Origin: Anaerolineales bacterium
Lineage (GTDB): Bacteria > Chloroflexota > Anaerolineae > Promineifilales > Promineifilaceae
Direction of reading: 5' to 3'
NCBI GenBank assembly: GCA_020432595.1
Contig: JAGQGA010000113.1
Coordinates: forward strand, 1-11,199
DNA length: 11,199 bases
Positions 1-4,557 of this stretch are shown piece by piece (the first letter of the stretch is position 1; every line of letters starts with the position of its first letter). The position numbers and the translations under genes were made by a program. The notes under the pieces are model-generated. The model was given only the letters and a program-made list of their open reading frames with translations, did no database searches and was not told the DNA's origin.

Positions 1-510
1 AACGCCCTTGGCACCATTTACGAGGTCTTTTTTATCTGGCGTGATGCGTTCAAACGGGGCAGCCGTTTTGATGTGGCCGAATTTGACGTGATGGGGCGGG
101 AGGCGGTGACGTTTGGCGGCAATTTTGACCGAGATGCGGCGACGTTTTGGCGCGGCACGCACCCGCGTGGGCTGCGCTGGGCCTTTTTGGACTGGGATTT
201 TCCGGGGCTGCAAACGGCCGTTTCCCTCGACGGCACGCTCAACGACAACCGCGACCTAGACAAGGGGTGGTTTGTGGAGATGGCGCTGCCGTGGGCGGGG
301 ATGAACTGGCTGGCAAACGGCCGTTCGTTGCCGCCACAAAACGGGGATGAATGGCGCATGTTTTTCGGCCGTTTCCAAAAGCTACTGGCCGGTGGCACCG
401 AACTCGAACCCCACCCTGCCTGGTGCTGGACACCCCACGGCGTTTACGACACCCATCGGCCAGAATCTTTCACTTGCGTCCAATTTTCCACAGCGTATGT
501 GGATGAGTAG
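1..510 (+). CDS. CBM9-like sugar-binding protein, 3' part (5' truncated)
   Basis: The reading frame is open from the first base of the window to a TAG at 508-510, so the gene starts upstream; 169 residues are visible. They resemble the C-terminal part of family 9-like carbohydrate-binding modules (DOMON/CBM9 beta-sandwich). Visible hallmarks are an N-terminal strand reading ALGTIYEVFF, the segment GWFVEMALPW about two thirds in, then GDEWRMFFGRF, and the typical ending with WCWTPHGVYDTHRPE and VQFS. In this family such modules bind xylan, cellulose or related glycans and are usually secreted or attached to glycosidases. The signal peptide and any catalytic domain would lie upstream and cannot be judged. 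Two ACGGCCGT palindromes (214 and 317) are inside the gene, read as TAV and NGR. The next gene starts 68 bases downstream, beyond a heptamer-repeat hairpin. The module assignment is fairly sure; the ligand is unknown. Confidence 0.75.
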   Translation, partial: NALGTIYEVFFIWRDAFKRGSRFDVAEFDVMGREAVTFGGNFDRDAATFWRGTHPRGLRWAFLDWDFPGLQTAVSLDGTLNDNRDLDKGWFVEMALPWAGMNWLANGRSLPPQNGDEWRMFFGRFQKLLAGGTELEPHPAWCWTPHGVYDTHRPESFTCVQFSTAYVDE

Positions 511-512
511 CA

Positions 513-577
513 GGAGATTGGAGATTAGAGATTGACACTGGTAGAACAGCAATCTCCAATCGCCAATCTCCAATCCC
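513..577. repeat. Heptamer inverted repeat A (GGAGATT type)
   Basis: Left arm 513-533 is three 7-base units (GGAGATT, GGAGATT, AGAGATT). Right arm 551-571 is three units (AATCTCC, AATCGCC, AATCTCC) plus a partial fourth to 577. The arms match as an inverted repeat at 19 of 21 positions with a 17-base loop. It fills the whole spacer between the CBM9-like gene and the next start codon at 579, and the right arm ends one base before that ATG. There is no T-tract after it. The same heptamer is used in repeat D. Confidence 0.85.
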
Positions 578-578
578 T

Positions 579-932
579 ATGAACCTTCCCCCAGCCCTCT
601 TCGCCCTCGGCGGCATGGTGCTTTATTTGCTGGCTTGCGCTGGCCTTATTTTGGGCTACGAGTGGGCCAAGCAGCGCTGGCGGCAGTGGCGAATGGAACG
701 GGAAATGGTGCGGTTGCTGGCAAACGCCAGTTTGCCCAACGGCCGTTCCCTCGCTACCCTCCTCGCCAACGCCCCCTACGGCTACGACCACTTCCAGGGC
801 GAAGACGGCTACCGCATTTGGGACAGCCGCCAGCCCAACACCTTCGTCGCCCATGCTGCTACTCCCTTTGAAGCGGAACTGTGGATTGTGCGGCAGGTGG
901 TGGCGGAGGAGAATGAAGGGAGTGGGGAGTAG
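579..932 (+). CDS. Small single-pass membrane protein, unknown function
   Basis: This 117-residue protein is not one I recognise. Residues about 5-27 form a hydrophobic helix (LFALGGMVLYLLACAGLILGY) followed by a basic stretch (KQRWRQWRMER), which predicts an N-terminal anchor with the rest in the cytoplasm. The soluble part contains a short Tyr/Asp-rich segment (YGYDHFQGEDGYRIWDS, about residues 66-82) and a mixed C-terminal helix ending GSGE. The ATG lies immediately after the right arm of hairpin A and has no Shine-Dalgarno sequence, so translation may be leader-poor or coupled to the gene upstream. The last codons and the TAG stop are made of heptamer repeat B, so the C-terminal residues probably derive from the repeat. 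One ACGGCCGT palindrome (739) reads as NGR. The continuous frame and sensible membrane topology support a real gene. Confidence 0.65.
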   Translation: MNLPPALFALGGMVLYLLACAGLILGYEWAKQRWRQWRMEREMVRLLANASLPNGRSLATLLANAPYGYDHFQGEDGYRIWDSRQPNTFVAHAATPFEAELWIVRQVVAEENEGSGE

Positions 933-970
933 GGTGTTAAACGCTCCACACCCCACGCTCTACTCCCTAC
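915..970. repeat. Heptamer inverted repeat B (GTRGGGN type) at a convergent junction
   Basis: The left arm carries 7-base units GAAGGGA, GTGGGGA, GTAGGGT (915-935). The right arm, read on the minus strand from 970, carries GTAGGGA, GTAGAGC, GTGGGGT, GTGGAGC. Arms 918-937 and 948-967 match at 16 of 20 positions, and two of the mismatches would be G-U pairs in RNA. The TAG stop of the plus-strand gene (930-932) is inside the left arm, and the TAG stop of the minus-strand SDR (967-969) touches the right arm. The position suits a two-way transcription terminator, but no T-tract follows on either strand. Confidence 0.85.
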
Positions 971-1752
971 ACAAAATCGAGTGAGGGGGTAGGCGAAACG
1001 GCCGTCCAGCCGCCATCTACCACCAGCGTTTGCCCTGTCATCCGCTGCGCCGCCGGGGAGAGCAAAAACAGCACTGCATCGGCAATGTCGGCCGGCTGGA
1101 TGACCTCCCCCAGTGGAATCAGGTTGCCCCACACCTGCTCATAGTTGGGGTCGTCGGCCAGGTTGCGCGGCGTAAGCGTCGCCCCAGGTGCCACGCAGTT
1201 GACGGTGATGCCCAGCGGCGACAACTCCACCACCAACTGCCGCGCCAGCATCTCTAGTGCTGCCTTGCTCATGGCATAGGCGGACAGATATTGGATGGCG
1301 CGGTGGCCGCTGACAGAAGAGATAAAAACAATGCGCCCACCGCCGCCTTGTTCCCGAATTTGTCGTGCTGCTGCCTGCGCCAGAAAAAAGGAGCCACCCA
1401 GATTGACCGAGAGTACGCGGTAAAAATCTTCGGGGGTGTAATCCAGGAAACTGTTCCAGAGGGTTAGCCCGGCGTTGGCAACGACGTAATCCAGCCGGCC
1501 GAAATGGGAAACGGCCGTTTGTACCAACCCACGCACCACTTCCACCACCGCCACATCCCCACCAACCCCCACACAGCGTCCGCCCGTCGCAGCCACAATC
1601 CCGCTTGCCGCCGCCTGCGCTGCCACCTCATCAATATCATTGAGCAGCACCGCCGCCCCCGCCGCCACCAACTGCCGCGCAATCTCCCACCCAATACCCA
1701 CACCCGCCCCCGTCACAATCGCCACTTTGCCGGAAAAATCGTTGTTCTTCAT
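967..1752 (-). CDS. Short-chain dehydrogenase/reductase (FabG-like classical SDR)
   Basis: This 261-residue protein is a full-length classical SDR with a Rossmann fold. The dinucleotide-binding motif TGAGVGIG is at residues 14-21. Asp39 closes the second strand (LLNDID), which favours NAD(H) over NADP(H). NAG is at 93-95 and the structural Asn at 117. The catalytic set is Ser146, Tyr159 and Lys163 (YAMSK), and the substrate-loop region PGATLTP precedes the typical C-terminal VDGGW. Such enzymes reduce or oxidise ketone/alcohol groups in fatty acid, polyol or secondary metabolism; the substrate cannot be read from the sequence. No Shine-Dalgarno sequence is visible before the ATG at 1752. The gene converges with the small membrane-protein gene and shares hairpin B with it. 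Two ACGGCCGT copies (998, 1511) read as TAV. The fold is near certain, the substrate unknown. Confidence 0.93.
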   Translation of the reverse strand: MKNNDFSGKVAIVTGAGVGIGWEIARQLVAAGAAVLLNDIDEVAAQAAASGIVAATGGRCVGVGGDVAVVEVVRGLVQTAVSHFGRLDYVVANAGLTLWNSFLDYTPEDFYRVLSVNLGGSFFLAQAAARQIREQGGGGRIVFISSVSGHRAIQYLSAYAMSKAALEMLARQLVVELSPLGITVNCVAPGATLTPRNLADDPNYEQVWGNLIPLGEVIQPADIADAVLFLLSPAAQRMTGQTLVVDGGWTAVSPTPSLDFV

Positions 1753-1771
1753 AAAATTGTTCTGAAAACAT

Positions 1772-1823
1772 AACGCTGATTCACCTGATTTTCCTAATCA
1801 GTTTAATCAGGAAAATCTGCGTT
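1772..1823. repeat. Inverted repeat G (CTGATT words)
   Basis: Arms 1772-1790 and 1805-1823 match as an inverted repeat at 16 of 19 positions (AACGCTGATT against AATCTGCGTT at the ends). An alternative inner pairing of TTTTCCTAATCA with TAATCAGGAAAA is also possible. The internal words recur at about 9 bases rather than 7. It fills the spacer between the stop of the membrane-protein gene at 1824 and the SDR start at 1752, both on the minus strand. Confidence 0.75.
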
Positions 1824-2420
1824 CTATTCCCCACTCCCATCCTCAACCTGAATCAACTCCCCCCAGCCGCGCATTTGCACAATTTGGCTCAGCAGCAAAA
1901 AAAGCTGGTGCGCCTCTTCTTTTCGCATCCAGTACGCCAGCGTAACGCGCCGCTGGTGCAGGATGTTGACGCTGTAGCGCGACTCCCGATCCCGGCCATA
2001 TTGATACCGTTCAAACGACAGCCGCCAAATATGCGCCACCGGAATCGGCCGATCCCGAAACGCCAGCGGCCCCTCATACTGCACCCAAATCACGTCCTGC
2101 CCCACCAGCACCCGCTCTGTCCACGTCAGCCGCAGCAGCACAAAGGCCACACCCAGCACCGCCACCCATGTGATGATGATGACGAGCAGAGCAAAGACAA
2201 ACGTGCCGGTGTTGAGGGCAATAAAATTGGGCAATAGACGGCTGTCACGCACCAACCGCAGGGTCAGAAAAACGGCAATGGGCAGCAGCAAGAGCAGCCC
2301 TGCCCCATAGGTCAAAAGCAGTGGCTTGTGGGTAGGAATGTCCTTGTTTGTCCAAAAAATAAGGTCGGCATGGGGTTGGCGCTGGTAGGTGATGCCGGAA
2401 AAGGTGGTACTGTTTGACAT
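1824..2420 (-). CDS. Two-helix membrane protein with a PH-like cytoplasmic tail, unknown function
   Basis: This is a 198-residue protein I cannot name. Two hydrophobic stretches, about residues 33-55 (PLLLTYGAGLLLLLPIAVFL) and 71-96 (TGTFVFALLVIIITWVAVLG), predict a membrane hairpin with both ends in the cytoplasm. The C-terminal half (about 100-190) alternates strand-like segments (VLVGQDVIWVQY, IPVAHIWRLSFERY, SVNILHQRRVTLAYW) and ends in an amphipathic helix (EEAHQLFLLLSQIVQMRGW). This pattern is seen in bacterial PH-like membrane proteins, so a PH-type domain is a reasonable inference. The protein ends in DGSGE, from codons GGG AGT GGG GAA TAG, nearly identical to the tail of the gene at 579-932. 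No Shine-Dalgarno sequence is visible; hairpin C lies directly upstream. I saw no ACGGCCGT copy in this gene. Confidence 0.7.
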   Translation of the reverse strand: MSNSTTFSGITYQRQPHADLIFWTNKDIPTHKPLLLTYGAGLLLLLPIAVFLTLRLVRDSRLLPNFIALNTGTFVFALLVIIITWVAVLGVAFVLLRLTWTERVLVGQDVIWVQYEGPLAFRDRPIPVAHIWRLSFERYQYGRDRESRYSVNILHQRRVTLAYWMRKEEAHQLFLLLSQIVQMRGWGELIQVEDGSGE

Positions 2421-2430
2421 AATTGTTTTT

Positions 2431-2499
2431 TGTAGGGAGTAGGGTGTGGGGCGTAAGGCGTAGGGCGTGGGGTGTGTACTCCCTACTCCCTACACCCCC
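2431..2499. repeat. Heptamer inverted repeat C (GTRGGGN type)
   Basis: Six consecutive 7-base units run from 2432: GTAGGGA, GTAGGGT, GTGGGGC, GTAAGGC, GTAGGGC, GTGGGGT. Right-arm units TACTCCC, TACTCCC, TACACCC follow at 2477-2497. Arms 2431-2447 and 2478-2494 match at 16 of 17 positions. The TAG stop of the methylaspartate ammonia-lyase homologue (2490-2492) is inside the right arm. In the direction of transcription (minus) the hairpin is followed by A residues, not T, so it is not a standard intrinsic terminator. Confidence 0.85.
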
Positions 2500-3770
2500 A
2501 CCAACAATGCCCGCTGCATCTCATTATGCAATAAACTCAGACCTGCGTCCCCAGCAGGGGTGGCGGTCAGGGTCACTAAATCGGGTTGGGCGGCCAGGGC
2601 AATGTGGGACAGAAGACGGGCAAAACGGCCGTTTTCTCCCCACACCCACGCCCCCTCACTCAGCAGCACCCCCACCTCTGCCGACCGGCACGCCGCCACC
2701 GCCGCCAGCAGTTGATCCACGCTTCCCAGCTTGGTCAGGCTTAAGTGGCACATGTGAGCCGCTTGCTTGTCAACAAACATTTGTACGGCCGCCAACGAAT
2801 CCAGCCATGCCCCAGCCGCCAGGCGCACCGGCGAACGGCGACCACGAATATAGGTCATCAGCCGCCCCATCGCTGCCGCCTGCGCCGCCGCCGTCTCCAT
2901 CTGCACCGGGTCTTCGATCCACAGTTGGTGCGGGGCTGCTGCGACCCCCATCCCCACCAGCAGGCCAAAAATACGGCCGTTATTGTGGTCAAATAGCTGT
3001 CCAATGCCGCCCCGCGTATTGAGGTGCAGTGCCGGGACATAACCATCATACGCCTTGAGCCACGCCGCAAGCTGGCGGGTATATTTTTGCAACTCCTTCC
3101 CCTGTTCGCCTAGTTCCGCCACGGTGCGGGTGTTTACACCAATGGCAGCAACGTGCTGCCGCAACGCAGCGGGGGCGACGGCCAATTCGCTTTGGGGCAG
3201 GTTGATGAGGATGGAAACGGCCGTTTCCACCCGTTCCAAGCCATACACCTCGCACAAAAAGTCAGCCACCGACTGCCGCCGCGCCGCTGCAAATGCTTCC
3301 AACAGCAGCAGGCTAGCGGCGAGGCGAATGTGGGGTGATAACGGCCGTTCGACCACTTCCCGCTCAACAATTGGCTCCGGGCGCGGCGGGCGCACCGGGT
3401 CAGCCCCGCGCAAAAAGCCGCGCCGCGACACAAACGCCGGGGGTTTTTCCACCGCCACTGGCAGCGGCAGTTCGCGCTCCACCACCATCGTTTCCTGCAA
3501 CCCATCCAACTCGGCCGACAACGCCCGAAAATCATCCAGCACCCGCCCCGTCAGCAAGGGCACCACCGTCTGGCGCATGATGTCGGCCAACTGAACGGCC
3601 GTTTGTCCCGCCGCCACCGGACATTCCAACCAAATAGGCACTAACTTGTCGAAAACGAGACCCAGGGATACAGTTTCAGTGGGGTGGTAAACGGCCGTTA
3701 GTGGCTCATACACAACCCCCAAACCGGTTTGCAGCAAAACAGAGCGGATGGTTACAGATTCGTTCGTCAT
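2490..3770 (-). CDS. Methylaspartate ammonia-lyase homologue, probably catalytically altered or inactive
   Basis: This 426-residue protein aligns along most of its length with 3-methylaspartate ammonia-lyase (enolase superfamily), which normally converts 3-methylaspartate to mesaconate and ammonia. From memory of the Clostridium tetanomorphum enzyme, matching landmarks are VSLGLVF (34-40), VVPLLTGRVLDDF (69-81), LSPHIRLAASLLLLEA (144-159), LHLNTRGGIGQLFD (248-261), WIEDP (284-288), DKQAAHM (334-340) and NEMQRAL (416-422). The active site is eroded: the metal ligand Asp238 corresponds to Asn251, Asp307 to Gly320, the base Lys331 to Ser344, and His194 to a non-histidine near 210; only Glu273 is kept (Glu286). 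A charged, Pro-rich insert occupies about 97-140. Seven ACGGCCGT palindromes lie inside the gene or close to the count of any other here. No Shine-Dalgarno sequence is seen, and a TATGAT box lies 13 bases before the ATG. The family is fairly sure; the function is unknown. Confidence 0.78.
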   Translation of the reverse strand: MTNESVTIRSVLLQTGLGVVYEPLTAVYHPTETVSLGLVFDKLVPIWLECPVAAGQTAVQLADIMRQTVVPLLTGRVLDDFRALSAELDGLQETMVVERELPLPVAVEKPPAFVSRRGFLRGADPVRPPRPEPIVEREVVERPLSPHIRLAASLLLLEAFAAARRQSVADFLCEVYGLERVETAVSILINLPQSELAVAPAALRQHVAAIGVNTRTVAELGEQGKELQKYTRQLAAWLKAYDGYVPALHLNTRGGIGQLFDHNNGRIFGLLVGMGVAAAPHQLWIEDPVQMETAAAQAAAMGRLMTYIRGRRSPVRLAAGAWLDSLAAVQMFVDKQAAHMCHLSLTKLGSVDQLLAAVAACRSAEVGVLLSEGAWVWGENGRFARLLSHIALAAQPDLVTLTATPAGDAGLSLLHNEMQRALLVGV

Positions 3771-3791
3771 TGTTGTGATTCTATCATAAAT

Positions 3792-3860
3792 GGGGGTTAG
3801 AGATTGGAGATTGGAGCTTATGAAATAGGTTCAATCTCCAATCCCCAATCTTCCAATCTC
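3792..3860. repeat. Heptamer inverted repeat D (GGAGATT type) in a divergent spacer
   Basis: Left-arm units are AGAGATT, GGAGATT, GGAGCTT (3799-3819), preceded by GGGGGTT. Right-arm units are CAATCTC, CAATCCC, CAATCTT (3832-3852), and after one extra base CAATCTC (3854-3860). The arms 3799-3816 and about 3843-3861 pair with a single bulge and one mismatch. It lies between two divergent start codons (3770 minus, 3884 plus), where a terminator is not expected; a role in the 5' leader or in chromosome structure is possible. Confidence 0.82.
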
Positions 3861-3871
3861 TACACACATTT

Positions 3872-3876
3872 AGGAG
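3872..3876 (+). promoter_or_regulatory. Ribosome binding site of the cupin gene
   Basis: AGGAG stands 7 bases before the ATG at 3884. It fixes the start and is one of only two clear Shine-Dalgarno sequences in the window. Confidence 0.8.
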
Positions 3877-3883
3877 AAAAACC

Positions 3884-4288
3884 ATGAGTGAAAAAGATTG
3901 TGTCATTATTCGTTCTGGCGAAACCTTTGTAGGCAAGCAGGCATTTACCTATTCGGCCGGCATTTATGCCGAAAACACGGGAGCCGAGCGCATTTGTATG
4001 CACCTGCTCAACATCCCACCCGGTGGCCGTGCCAAAGCCCACCTTCATGAAAACCACGAAACGGCCATTTACGTTATCAGCGGCGTGGCCGAAATGTGGT
4101 ATGGGCAAAATCTGGAGAAACACATGGTCATCCGCGCTGGCGAATACCTCTACATCCCCGCCGGGATGCCCCACCTGCCCTACAACCCCAGCGAAACCGA
4201 AATCGCCACTGCCATCCTCGCCCGCACCGACCCCAACGAGCAGGAGAGTGTGGTGTTGCTGCCAGAGCTGGAAGCATTGCGTTCCTAA
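3884..4288 (+). CDS. Single-domain cupin protein
   Basis: This 134-residue protein is a small monocupin. Both cupin motifs are intact. Motif 1 begins at Gly48 and contains His53, His55 and Glu59, closing at Gly67. Motif 2 runs from Gly86 through Pro92, Gly94 and His97 to Asn101, matching the consensus spacing exactly. The three His and the Glu form the usual divalent-metal site. Such proteins range from sugar isomerases and dioxygenases to metal- or ligand-sensing proteins, and the substrate is not readable here. It is divergent from the methylaspartate ammonia-lyase homologue, 113 bases apart, so the two could share a control region. A near copy of the common palindrome occurs in motif 1 (GAAACGGCCATTT) with one changed base. 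The stop is TAA at 4286-4288. Confidence 0.93.
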   Translation: MSEKDCVIIRSGETFVGKQAFTYSAGIYAENTGAERICMHLLNIPPGGRAKAHLHENHETAIYVISGVAEMWYGQNLEKHMVIRAGEYLYIPAGMPHLPYNPSETEIATAILARTDPNEQESVVLLPELEALRS

Positions 4289-4557
4289 GCAATTTCACGC
4301 AAAGATAGCGTGATAAAAGTCAAGGGGTAACTTGTGGATTAACAAGATAAGAAGGGTCAAACGGCTGGCTTTTTAGCCATTTGGCCAGGCATCGCTATCC
4401 ATCTTTATCATTAGCAAACGTGGCGACCTTATACATACGTTTCGATGCTGGATAGCAAGGCGATATCGCTTATCTTTGGATACATCTATGCCGAGGGGTT
4501 CATACAACATACTTATTCTCTTGTGGCTCATTGCGAACCGTCGAACCGTTTGTTGTC
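4289..4557. other. AT-richer convergent spacer with several hairpins, no gene seen
   Basis: This 269-base stretch lies between the stops of the cupin gene and the GH44 gene and holds no convincing ORF. It contains short perfect stems: TCACGC/GCGTGA (4295-4313), CTTGT/ACAAG (4331-4346) and TGGCT/AGCCA around a T-loop (near 4366-4379). There is also a nested structure in which GCTATCC (4394-4400) pairs with GGATAGC (4450-4456) and AAACGT (4416-4421) pairs with ACGTTT (4437-4442). GCGATATCGC at 4460-4469 is a perfect palindrome, and CGAACCGT is repeated in tandem at 4534-4549. It lacks the heptamer repeats seen in other spacers. It could be two terminators, a structured RNA or a decayed element; I cannot decide. 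Confidence 0.4.

Noticed and set aside
513..577. Short regular repeats that might be a CRISPR array
   Set aside because: Units are 7 bases, directly adjacent and arranged as an inverted pair, with no 25-40 base repeats or unique spacers and no cas gene.
915..2499. Inverted repeats as ends of an insertion sequence or MITE
   Set aside because: There is no transposase or target duplication, arms are adjacent rather than flanking cargo, and the arm sequence differs from locus to locus.
2423..3022. A 199-codon plus-strand open frame rich in Pro and Ser
   Set aside because: It begins beside hairpin C and runs antisense to the lyase homologue; its composition is the mirror of a GC-rich gene and it has no recognisable domain.
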